DNA from: Megalobrama amblycephala
Taxonomy: Eukaryota > Chordata > Actinopteri > Cypriniformes > Xenocyprididae
NCBI RefSeq assembly: GCF_018812025.1
Contig: NC_063061.1
Span: 34,023,640 to 34,087,639 of the forward strand
Length of the DNA stretch: 64,000 nucleotides
Direction of reading: 5' to 3'
Positions 40,599-49,739 of this stretch are shown piece after piece. Both the position numbers and the translations under genes were made by a program. The notes beneath the pieces are model-generated. The model saw only the letters and a list, made by a program, of their open reading frames with translations, was not told the origin of the DNA and did not search any database. How positions within the stretch are numbered: position 1 is the stretch's first letter; every line of letters starts with the position of its first letter.

Positions 40599-43500
40599 GT
40601 GAATTTATTTCAAATGTCACTTGCATTTTGTAAACATATAAAACGCCCAGCATGATTTTATATGTGTTTGCTTACTTTTAAATCAGTTTATGCAAATGGA
40701 ATGCACACATATACATAAACAAATAGTTACCTAAAAATATTTTTTTTTATAAAATTATGAATTTAACAACTAAATACAAATATGACATAAGGGGACAGCT
40801 ATTATCTGTATGCTGGTTGTAGTATTAACTTTCTATTTAGCATTATCTTTTAAAATCATACAAATTGTGAATTATAACCATTACAGACAACAATACAAAA
40901 CTTCCATAATTTTCTGTATTGCTTTTCAATGTTTGTTATGTGTTTCAGTTCAAGCAGTACACGGCGGAGCGCGAGGCTGAAAAATACCCCTGGTCTGGAG
41001 AGTCCTGGATCTGCCTTACGCCAGAGACTCAAGAAGAAGCTCCATGAGGTATGTGTGGTGTCTAATGAATTATTATATATACAGCTGCGTATTCTACATA
41101 ATCACATCCTTAATACCTTCCTCTTTTTTTTCCCAGAGTGCCTCTCTGTCACCCCTCCCTTCACCTAAACGACGGAGGTCAACAGTGGCAAAGACGGACC
41201 CTCCTGTCGCAGCCCCGTCCCAACTGTATGACGAGGACATGACGACTCGTGGTCTGCTCAGGGGAATCATTCAGATGGGTGAGTGGAAACTCAGGGTTTC
41301 AGGAATGAACTGATTAAAGGGTTAGTTCACCCAAAAATGAAAATACTGTCATTTATTACTCACCTTCATGCCGTTCCACACCCATAAGACCTTCATTAAT
41401 CTTCGGAACACAAATTAAGATATTTTTGATTAAATCCAATGGCTCAGTGAGGCCTGAATAGCCAGCAATGACATTTCCTCTCTCAAGATCCATTAATGTA
41501 CTAAAAACATATTTAAATCAGATTTATTAAATACAAAATTATTAAATATTTAAATACATATTTAAAGGCTGATTTCAAAACACTGCTTCAGGAAGCATCG
41601 GAGCACAATGAATCAGCGTGTCGAATCATGATTCGACACAGAAGAATCATAACACTCCGATGCTTCCTGAAGCAGTGTTTTGAAATCAGCCATCAATATA
41701 TGTCACTATTTTGTTTTTTTTGGCGCACCAAAAATATTCTCGTCGCTTTATAATATTAATATTGAACCACTGTACTCGCATGAACTGATTTAAATATGTT
41801 TTTAGTACATTAATGGATCTTGAGAGAGGAAATGTCATTGCTGGCTATGCAGGCCTCACTGAGCCATCGGATTTCAACAAAAATATCTTAATGTGTGTTC
41901 TGAAGATGAACAAAGGTCTTACGGGTGTGGAACGGCATGAGGTTGAGTAATAAATGACATTATTTTCATTTTTGGGTGAACTAACCCTATAATGTCAAGA
42001 AACGCAGATGGATGAATTAATAAAGAGAGAGATTCTGAGATATTATAGCTATGGAATACCTAGAAATATCAGGGAATTTTTCATTTCCAAACATGGAAAA
42101 GCCATGGAAAGTACAAATATTATTTATATACTATTAGAACTGCATTCAAACACCCACACGATCTCATTCCTAAATGGCAATGTCTTTTAAACTTTGACAA
42201 AATCACAGCAGAACATTTGAATCTGCATGTACTATTACAGTAATTATTAATATTTTGAATTAGCTTTAATTTTAGTTCAAGTTTTAGTAATTTTGTAATG
42301 TGCTTTTATCATTTTTATTAAATTTTGTTTTGTTTGTCTTTGTCAACTTAAACCTATTTTATGGCAACTTTTCTAATTTTTAAGTTATTCATCTAATATT
42401 TATAACTTGGTTTCAGATTTATTCAAATAAACGAAAATTTTTAATAGTTTTACAACACTGGAATATACTCAATACTAAGTTTTATTTCATGTTTTCCTTT
42501 TAGTTGCAATATTTAGTTCACTTGAGCTGTCTTTGTAAGTTTACACACTATTTCAGCATGTTTCTGGATACACCGTCCAGTAGCTTAATTAATTTTTATT
42601 TTTATTTTTAATGATTAATATAATTATTTATATACAATTATCTTTACTAATATAGTGAGATATTTTTGTTATATATATTCTTATATTATTTTTTATTTAT
42701 TTATATATATTTATTTTATTTTTATGTAGTCTAAATAATTGACAGTCTTTGACTAGTTACAGGTTTTTAATGCTTACCTATTATCACTGTATAAATAACT
42801 AATACCTGAATAATCAGAAGATGACGGTACTAATGTGACTGTAATGATAATTAATTTTGCAAAAACTTTGCATCAAATATTATTAAAAAAAAATTTGGAA
42901 GCAGAAAACCCGTTTTTGATGTTTCACCCATGTGTGTTTCAGAGACCGAAGCATCGCTGCTGATGTCGGGTCAGCCTGCACTGCAAGAAGCAGAACCGAA
43001 TCCAGCCGAGTCCAGTGCCGGAGAGAGAACGTTAGTAGCTCTTCAGTCTCGTGTATTTGTAGTTCTCGACACGTTGTGTTCATGTGCCTGTGTTTTCCTC
43101 AGTGAAGGTCTGTCTGGAGTGGAACTGTCTGATCTGACCCTGAACACCGAACCCCTGACGCATGTGGTCAGAGGATTGAGCCGCAGGAAACCACAGCGCA
43201 CCTTCAATGTGTCTGCGTTGGAGAGACAGTTTGATCAGCTGCCAGGTGCTTCACCCATTCTAACCTGTTATACACCTGTTTCCTTTGATTCTGTCAGCAA
43301 GTTTGTCTGTGTTTAGAATTGAAAGCGGGCGTACTGCATATGCTAAAGATGCACCGGTCGACCGGCCATCAATTAGTTTTTTGTTTTATTTTGGCTGATC
43401 TCTGTTCTGGACTTGCACACAAACTGCATTGCAATCATTTCCCAAAAATGTCATTTGTGTGGAAATATTACAAAGTCTGTAAACAGAACGTTAACACAGG

Positions 43501-46500
43501 CTGAAGACGGACACGAGGAGACAAAATTCTGTACCAGGCGCAGCTAGCTGTTTGCGATGCTCAAAATATTGGAACAAAAATATAAATATTGAATTGGGGG
43601 TTTATATGAATGTATCTCTGAAGGGAACTGTCTTCAGAAAAGTTTCGATGGCATTTTCTTTTCCTATAATTATAGTGTTTAGAACCAAGGAAATGCTATT
43701 CCGCTGCTGTTCTATAAACGCCACCTACTGACAGAGAGTGAATTTGCATCTTCATTCAGTCTGTCTGCTGTTTTTGTTTTGTGCAGGTATGTTTTATGTA
43801 GCATCATTTCACAATCAGACCATTTTGTTTTTGCTTTAAATCTTCAAATTATACAAACTAATTTAAATAAAAAACAACTGCTCATGCAGAGCAAATAAAC
43901 GACAAATAAATAAATGTAAAAAATTGGTATCGGAATTGGCCCATTTGCTTGTAAAATATCAGCAATCGGAATTGGCTATAAAAACTCCTGATCGGTGCAT
44001 CCCTAGCATATGTATCGGAATATCGGCACATGATGTCACGTGCAACAGACCACTCTTGATAAAGCATCATCTGACCTTTTTCTGTGTTCTCAGACAACAC
44101 AGAGGACGTCTCACATGTCTCTCACAGAGGTGATGGCCCTCAAGAGAAATCGGATGCATCTCATGATTTGGATTTGTCTGCTGGCTTAAAGAGGTAAATG
44201 CGTTGTCCATTATTTTCCAATAAACGGGCCTGGTCACTAAAACTGGCAATGGAAAGTAAATAAAAATTGCTAAATTGTCATTAAATGTATTAGGAACTGT
44301 ATGGGAAGTACATGGTTGAAATTGAATTGTAAGAGATGATTGATTGAGGCATTTTGGGTGTGATTCATTCAAGTTTATTTTCTGTCAGTGGGTTGAACCT
44401 GACCTTGAAGACCCCATTTGTGGAGAAGCGCACCGAGAGGGCGGGGCTCCAGCGGAAGGTGTCCAATCGGAGGGTGCTGTCTGTGGATTCATTTGACGAG
44501 GCCGTTCAGAAATGCTTGGAGCAGGGCCTAAACCAAGGTTTATATACACTAGGGCTGCACAATTAATCGAAATGAAGCCAAAATCGAATGCAATTTAAAT
44601 TGCAATGGCAAGTTTTATCGGAAAAATAACAATTAGATTAACCCAAAATCGTGAAGCCCTAATATACACAGAATCTGATAATATGCATCTTATTTGTTCT
44701 GTATCTAAAATGGTTTCTCTGTCCTTTAGATGTTCACTCTGTAGTTCAGGATGGAAAAACTCTAGAAGATTCTTCATGGCAGAAGTTCACGCTTGGCCTC
44801 AATGATGTCACAGAGCTTTACATCCACCCGAAAAAAGATGACACAGTAGGGCCGTCTGCAGAGATGGAGAGGGAACATGGGCTTGAGAGAGAAAACCAAG
44901 AAAAAGATGACAAAGAGGATCATGTCAGTGAAATTCCTGATGTTAGGGATTCAGAGATTTTATTTCAAGAAGAAAAAGACCATGAGATTGAGGCACCATC
45001 ACAGGAAGAGGAAGAGGTGGTGCCTTCATCCCAAGGAGGAGGATATGATGTTTTTTTGAGTCCTGGAGATGATATTGTACTTGCTCCAACACAGGCAATG
45101 ACAGAATCACTTCCTGAATCTCAGTACGTGGAGCTAAAAGATCGGGAGTCAATTGTGGAAGTTGAGTATGGGAACGTTGTGGAAGTTGAGTATGAGGAAG
45201 CTGAGGATGAGAACGTAGAGGAAGCTGAGGATGAGAACGTAGAGGAAGTTGAGGATGAGAACGTGGAGGAAATTGAGGATGAGAACGTGGAGGAAGTTGA
45301 GGATGAGAACGTTGAAGATGAGAACGTGGAGGAAGTTGAGGATGAGAACGTTGAAGATGAGAACGTGGAGGAAGTTGAGGATGAGAACGTGGAGGAAGTT
45401 GAGGATGAGAACGTGGAGGAAGTTGAGGATGAGAACTTGGAGAATGTTGAGGATGAGAACATTGTGGAAACTGAGCATGAGGATGCTGAAGATGAGATCA
45501 TTGAAGAGAACCCAGACGCATTGCATAATCCAGAGCGAATAACTCGCAGAGCTCACCGCTCAGAGGGAAGAGGAGCTGTCTTGGAAGTGCCGGCCTCCAT
45601 GAGAGTCACAAAGAGTTTTGGAGCTGGACTGAATCCCAGAGAGAAAGGTGAGGACAATGAGACTGCCTGAAATGACTAAATCACAGAGTTTGGGGTCAGT
45701 AAGATTTTCTAAAGATACATTTTATATGATAAAAAAAATACTGAAAAAACTGTCAGATTGTGAAATATTAATACAAATTCCAAAAATGTTTTTATTTTAA
45801 TATATATTAAAATGTATTGCTGTGATCAAAGGCAAATTTTCAGCATCATTACTCCTAATATGCTGATTTGCTGCTCAAGAAACACTTCTTTTATCATCAA
45901 TGTTGAATGCTACTTGATGCCAAATATCAACCAATAATTGTTGGATTTGATGAAGTTTGTAAGGTTCCTGGCATCAAATCTTTGAAAGACATTCAGAATA
46001 TCTTGTTAAAAAGCAAACTGTGCTCTGTTGCTTTACACGGAATGGTCTCTTCCTGTTTAAGTGTGCAGTTCTTTAATGGTAATGACTAAAATTCATTGAT
46101 AATTCAGATTTTGTTTGTTTGTGTTTCTGCTCAGATCATCTGTATTTTGTTGACGAGAGAAGAGAGAGTTTGCAGGACGTTCCAGATGAAGAAAGAGAAC
46201 AAGCGGGCAGCCCTGTGGCAGAGGTCACCACACCTGAGCAGAGGTCGTTGCAACATGAGGCTAGTCTGGCTGAGGAAGATTTGCCCGAGCTTGCAGAGCA
46301 TCATAATGCCCCAGAGGAAGTGAACCAATTGGAGGAGGAGGAGGAGGAGGAGGAGGAGGAGCTGATGGACTCTGAGCCAGCTAATCAGAGCCCTGAACCT
46401 CCACAGGAAGAGGAGGAGGAAGAGGATGATGACGAAGACGCTCTTAGTGAAGGTGACACCCGCTTTCATATATGTTTATGTCTCAGTTTTGAGAAGTCCA

Positions 46501-46680
46501 ATTCGTCTTAGTGAATCAGTTCATTTGAGTGAATCAGTTCAGAGAACAGGTTAAATTATGTCAAATTCATCTTAGCAAATCAGTTCATTTGAATGAATCA
46601 TTTCAGTGAAATGGTTCAACAACCAGTGCATTAAAAATGTGCACAGAATCAGATGCCTTTGTTCTTGTACTAAAATAAAG

Positions 46681-46733
<53 letters not shown>

Positions 46734-48218
46734 ATTGTTAATTTTTTTCTTACAGTTTTTGAGTGAATCGTTCGAGTCAGTCTTATAAAATCATTAAAAA
46801 GAATCAGTTGTTGATGTGCTTGCAAATCAGATTTAGCTAGTTTGCTTTTGCATGAAGTGTATTTTCTTTTATTTCAGAACTCTCCATGAAAACACCTGCT
46901 TTCGTAAGACAGAAGAGAGTGTTCGCAAGTCCTAGTGCGCAGGCCACGCCCACAGTCCTTAAAGAAGTGAATGCTGGGTATTTAGTAACAACATTCCTCC
47001 TCTAGTTGTTTGTTTTATAGTGTATCCTAATACATATTTAAAACCCATTTATCTCAGTCCCGCCCCACAGGTTGCCAAACGAGCCCCCAGAAAAAAGCGT
47101 CAGGCGGGGGCTGATGTTCTTCCCAAGAGTTACGTCATGAGCGTGTTCAAGCATTTCGCCAAGACCAAGGTGGCCAGTGACGTCTACCCTGCCATTAATG
47201 AAATGTAAGTGCTCAGGGAAGGATTATTTCTACTATGCAACATGAACATTTTAAGTTATGTCTCCTGCAATGTTTCTCTGCTTTTTTTTAATTATTATTC
47301 CTCTTAGTCTTAAGAAGTACTTTGAACGGCTAGCAGATGATCTGGAAGTATACGCTACTCACGCCAAACGTAAAACCATAGAGGTTGAAGATTTTGAGCT
47401 CCTCATGAGAAGGTAAACATTAAAGAGGATGATGTTTAAGAAATTTCAACTTTCTTTAGTGTGTAATTTTGCTGTTTGAGCATGAAAAAGGTCTGCAAAT
47501 TACAAAGTATAAAGTCACTCCAAATTCTGTATATCAGTGCGCACGGTTTCTAAACTCCCTGAAACTCCTCCATTATAGGTTTGCGTTTTCTTCCAGGAAT
47601 GAATACGTCACATTATTCCTCATTTAAATAATTCCTGCCCAAGGTATACGCCAAAAAAAAAGGCCAGGGCCTGGTTGAGTTAGTTAGTAGTGTGTTGAAA
47701 CTTGTGGTAAGGGGTGTGACATTTTTCAGATACGACCAATCACAGCACACTAATCCAGCTGATCAATCAGAGCACATTATGCTATTTGGTGGGATGGGCT
47801 TTATAGAGAAAGGAACTAAACAAAGCATTACTGACAGTCTGGGAAGAGAGGTGCTGCAACAGTGTAAAATATGTAAAGTTAAAAAAAATATATATATATT
47901 GTGTTTTGAACATTCAAGCATGTTCTGTAGACCCCACGAGACTTTGAAAAATGGCGTAATATGTCCTCTAAGTTTAATGGAGTTGAATGACTTGTTTTTG
48001 TAAACTTTTGCAGACTTTTCCACTCTTAGTCATATTGGCTATGTTTAATTTTGCATGCTAAACTACTTGTTTCTGTTGTTTTTCTCAGGCAGGGCTTTGT
48101 GACAGATGGTACGCCTGTGAATATACTGATAGAGAAATATCTTCCGCTCGAGTATCGGAAACTTCTCATCCCGGTGGCCACCAGCGGAAATAAAGTCATC
48201 CCAACACAAAGGAGGTGA
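40510..48218 (+). CDS. cenpt: centromere protein T, complete 13-exon gene
   Basis: CENP-T is a constitutive centromere protein. Its C-terminal histone fold pairs with CENP-W (and CENP-S/X) on DNA, and its N-terminus recruits the Ndc80 and Mis12 complexes (family knowledge). Exons 40510-40598, 40949-41048, 41137-41278, 42943-43030, 43103-43245, 44094-44193, 44389-44537, 44730-45647, 46135-46452, 46878-46977, 47058-47204, 47308-47412 and 48089-48218 total 2529 nt (842 aa plus stop) without a frame break. The N-terminal helices ARVLLRKVLHTE and TRGLLRGIIQM match the repeated TPRTLLR-type segments of human CENP-T. SGLNLTLKTPF marks the middle conserved block. The histone fold spans about residues 740-842, with DDLEVYATHAKRKTIEVEDF, LLMRRQGFVTD and LPLEYRKLLIP. 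The acidic exon 8-9 region makes it much longer than human CENP-T (561 aa). Confidence 0.95.
40949..41048 (+). CDS. cenpt: cenpt exon 2
   Basis: This 100-nt exon has acceptor tgtgtttcag and donor GAG|gtatgt. It encodes SSSSTRRSARLKNTPGLESP and continues to a Lys-rich end. TP and SP sites in a basic context fit the Cdk1-regulated Ndc80-binding region. Confidence 0.9.
41137..41278 (+). CDS. cenpt: cenpt exon 3
   Basis: This 142-nt exon has acceptor ttttttttcccag and donor G|gtgagt. It encodes SPLPSPKRRRSTVAKTD and then TTRGLLRGIIQM, the second LLR-type helix that corresponds to TPRTLLKNIL in human CENP-T. Confidence 0.92.
41318..41988. mobile_element. cenpt: palindromic TTAA-family element in cenpt intron 3
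   Basis: TTAA at 41314-41317 (right side mutated to ATAA) flanks AGGGTTAGTTCACCCAAAAA and its partner. The arms are inverted copies over about 200 bp (for example GATCCATTAATGTACTAAAA), with a second inner hairpin around GAAGCATCGGAG / CTCCGATGCTTC. Confidence 0.82.
42943..43030 (+). CDS. cenpt: cenpt exon 4
   Basis: This 88-nt exon has acceptor tgtgtgtttcag and donor AC|gttagt. It encodes ETEASLLMSGQPALQEAEP and continues to SSAGERT. It follows directly on the conserved helix of exon 3, as the APESSI stretch does in human CENP-T. Confidence 0.85.
43103..43245 (+). CDS. cenpt: cenpt exon 5
   Basis: This 143-nt exon has acceptor tgttttcctcag and donor CCAG|gtgctt. It encodes GVELSDLTLNTEPLTHVVRG and the basic SRRKPQRTFNVSALERQFDQ. 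The block resembles the LELQLPELEP...RRKQRLRLSVF stretch of human CENP-T. Confidence 0.88.
43344..44005. mobile_element. cenpt: hAT-type element in cenpt intron 5
   Basis: The ends TAAAGATGCACCGG and CGGTGCATCCCTA are flanked by GCATATGC (43336-43343) and GCATATGT (44006-44013), a 7/8 match typical of hAT. It fills most of the intron. Confidence 0.78.
44094..44193 (+). CDS. cenpt: cenpt exon 6
   Basis: This 100-nt exon has acceptor tctgtgttctcag and donor AG|gtaaat. It encodes a polar, poorly conserved linker (DNTEDVSHVSHRGDGPQEKS and onward). Its role is inferred only from correct phase and splice sites between conserved exons. Confidence 0.82.
44389..44537 (+). CDS. cenpt: cenpt exon 7
   Basis: This 149-nt exon has acceptor tattttctgtcag and donor CAAG|gtttat. 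It encodes SGLNLTLKTPFVEKRTERAG and then RRVLSVDSFDEAVQKCLEQ, matching the RSLNLTFATP...RRAVDVGAFLRD block of human CENP-T. A hAT MITE sits only a few bases beyond the donor. Confidence 0.92.
44550..44661. mobile_element. cenpt: 112-bp hAT MITE inserted 12 bp after a cenpt splice donor
   Basis: TAGGGCTGCACAATTAATCG and its inverted partner (TCGTGAAGCCCTA) are flanked by a perfect ATATACAC (44542-44549 and 44662-44669). It takes up more than half of the 192-bp intron 7. Confidence 0.88.
44730..45647 (+). CDS. cenpt: cenpt exon 8, very acidic, with tandem EDENVEEV repeats
   Basis: This 918-nt exon has acceptor tctgtcctttag and donor AAAG|gtgagg. It starts DVHSVVQDGKTLEDSSWQKF and then becomes strongly acidic. 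From 45203 to 45466 about eleven near-identical copies of an 8-residue unit (EDENVEEV and variants A, I, LEN) are encoded by a 24-bp minisatellite, with 15-bp partial units between some copies. The exon ends in a basic block (RITRRAHRSEGRG) and VTKSFGAGLNP. Confidence 0.92.
45203..45466 (+). repeat. cenpt: coding 24-bp minisatellite in cenpt exon 8
   Basis: Units GAGGATGAGAACGTGGAGGA(AGTT) repeat about eleven times in frame, some followed by a 15-bp partial copy. The frame and the EDENVEE residues are kept throughout, so expansions and contractions occur in whole codons. Confidence 0.93.
45688..45907 (-). mobile_element. interspersed family A fragment (copy 5)
   Basis: GTTTGGGGTCAGTAAGATTT opens a shortened copy containing TTTTCAGCATCATTACTCC and GATTTGCTGCTCAAGAAACA, in cenpt intron 8. 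Confidence 0.65.
46135..46452 (+). CDS. cenpt: cenpt exon 9, acidic
   Basis: This 318-nt exon has acceptor gtttctgctcag and donor GAAG|gtgaca. It encodes HLYFVDERRESLQDVPDEER, then Glu runs from GAG triplets (46333-46361) and a second Glu/Asp run near 46406-46440. It extends the low-complexity acidic arm before the histone fold. Confidence 0.9.
46687..46731. repeat. (TA)n microsatellite in cenpt intron 9
   Basis: About 22 uninterrupted TA units. Confidence 0.97.
46878..46977 (+). CDS. cenpt: cenpt exon 10
   Basis: This 100-nt exon has acceptor cttttatttcag and donor GG|gtattt. It encodes ELSMKTPAFVRQKRVFASPS and continues to LKEVNAG. Basic TP/SP sites precede the histone fold. Its splice phases agree with both neighbours. 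Confidence 0.88.
47058..47204 (+). CDS. cenpt: cenpt exon 11: start of histone fold
   Basis: This 147-nt exon has acceptor cccatttatctcag and donor AT|gtaagt. After a basic leader (KRAPRKKRQ) it encodes LPKSYVMSVFKHFAKTKVAS, the first helix of the CENP-T histone fold (human SHYVKLFSFYAK). Confidence 0.94.
47308..47412 (+). CDS. cenpt: cenpt exon 12: histone fold core
   Basis: This 105-nt exon has acceptor attcctcttag and donor AG|gtaaac. It encodes LKKYFERLADDLEVYATHAK and RKTIEVEDFELLMRR, nearly the human KYFQHLCDDLEVFAAHAGRK sequence. It forms the long central helix and the loop-L2 region that contacts DNA and CENP-W. Confidence 0.95.
47438..47972. mobile_element. diverged copy of the 311-871 element in cenpt intron 12
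   Basis: It shares GTTTGAGCATGA, CAAAGTCACTC.AAA, TTTCT.AACTCCCTGAAAC, TTTTCTTCCAGGAATGAAT and GAGAGGTGCTGCAACA with 311-871 in the same order. The terminal repeats are degraded. Confidence 0.75.
48089..48218 (+). CDS. cenpt: cenpt exon 13: end of histone fold and stop
   Basis: The acceptor tttttctcag opens QGFVTDGTPVNILIEKYLPL followed by EYRKLLIPVATSGNKVIPTQ. The stop is TGA at 48216-48218. The tail matches the LPLEYRQLLIP...SGNSVFPAQ ending of CENP-T, so the protein is complete. Confidence 0.95.
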
Positions 48219-48327
48219 ACATGCAGATGTGACGCCCTCCTTAAACACTGGAGTGGACAGCTGTGCATGTCTGCATGTGCTCTTGTAAATATGTTTATAT
48301 GTTAAAACATAAATGCCTTGTTTTGTA

Positions 48328-48333
48328 AATAAA
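48328..48333 (+). promoter_or_regulatory. cenpt: cenpt poly(A) signal (AATAAA)
   Basis: AATAAA lies 110 bp after the stop codon in a short AT-rich 3' UTR and is followed by T/GT-rich sequence. It implies a compact 3' UTR of about 130 nt. Confidence 0.7.
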
Positions 48334-48712
48334 GATTTATGTAATATATCTGTTATTTGTTTTATGCAGCACCATTAAGAAAACCAATAAACTTTCAGTT
48401 CATTGTATTTTTAGCCATTTATGTATATTTTCCAAATCGTTTTTCAAAACAGACATTAAAAACTGCATGGACTTGAAATTGATTGTGCATGATTCATCCG
48501 TGCACAGAAAGCTTTCCTCAAAATAATTAGCCTCAAAAATGTTTCTGCCATGGAAAAATACAAACCACAATCATCATTCTGATTCTGTGTTGGAAATTAT
48601 TCAAAATGCACTAGTTGGAATAGAGTATTGTTTACTGCATACTGTGCAGTATACTGTATATACTTCCTTATTCAATGAAGTTTTTTAGGATGTGAATCCA
48701 TATGCTAATTAT

Positions 48713-48746
<34 letters not shown>

Positions 48747-49544
48747 ATATTAGTAGTATGCTATGTTTTGCATGATTTTATTCCTATTCTCATCTAGTAA
48801 ACAGCAAATGCTTTATCTGCCACACTAGAGGTGGAAGTGTATTGCATTCTGGGATACACCTTTCTGCGCACTCTCTTATCGTATATTGCACATTTTGGCA
48901 AATGTAGTACATTAATTGATAAATACGGGGTATTCTATACATACAGTATGGAATATACAGTGCAAGTTATACATGCAAAAAATAAGCAGAGATGTTTTTT
49001 TAACGTATTTATGTAGATTTCCATATTTTCCGAGCTGAGATGTGAGACCTGACAGCATTGCATAAGCTTGGCTTAAGGTCTCTGCAAAATAAAAGCTCTA
49101 TGATGTTGAAAGCAAAGAATGACATCCATAAATATTTGTATTACAATATAGATCATTATACCCCTTTGAAATAGTTACATTATTTGTCATACAGCCTGAA
49201 ATAAAAACCTATTCCAAGAAACCCTTTTCTAGCTTTATTTACCAGTTTTGCCTTAAAACATCAAACTAAGAAAAAGCAACAGTTGGCGAAAAGCAAACAC
49301 AGCACACCACCCAAAACACCATACCTACTGTGAAGCATGGTGGTGGCAACATGATGTAGTGGGGGTGTTTCTTTTTAGTGGGGACTGAGCGATTGGCCTG
49401 GATTGAAGGGAAAAGCTTGCGTAATTCTGGAATTCAAGGAAGAACGGGCAAATATTCCCCAATCTAGGTATGCAAAGCCAGTACAGACATATCCAAAGAG
49501 ATTAATGACTGTAATTAAAGCAAAAGGTGGCTTTCTGTTTATTC

Positions 49545-49548
<4 letters not shown>
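48334..49548. other. intergenic, repeat relics
   Basis: Degenerate CATACTGTGCAGTATACTG-type sequence near 48630 and (AT)n near 48714-48745. A relic near 49330-49370 contains GTGAAGCATGGTGGTGGCAA, a signature seen in eroded fish DNA transposons. No gene is seen. Confidence 0.4.

Positions 49549-49622
<74 letters not shown>
49549..49622. repeat. (TA)n microsatellite
   Basis: About 36 TA units, giving a spurious YIYIYI frame on the + strand. Confidence 0.97.
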
Positions 49623-49625
<3 letters not shown>

Positions 49626-49736
49626 AGCAATAAGGTACGAGAGGCTGTGCTGTACTCCGCTTCGAGTCGTGCCTAACACCACCCTTCAGCCGTGACTTAT
49701 TCACGGTACAGCTCTAGCCTCGAGTACCTTATTGCT
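49626..49736. repeat. short palindromic repeat with AGCAATAAGGTAC arms
   Basis: AGCAATAAGGTACGAGAGGC and its imperfect complement enclose about 110 bp that includes CACGACTCGAAGCGG-type sequence and an inner CGTGACTTATTCACG hairpin. It abuts the (TA)n tract. It is probably a small non-autonomous transposon. Confidence 0.6.
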
Positions 49737-49739
49737 TTT

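Noticed and set aside
45121..45556. Minus-strand Ser/Thr-rich and Leu-rich frames opposite cenpt exon 8
   Set aside because: They are the complement of the EDENVEEV minisatellite and have no independent support.
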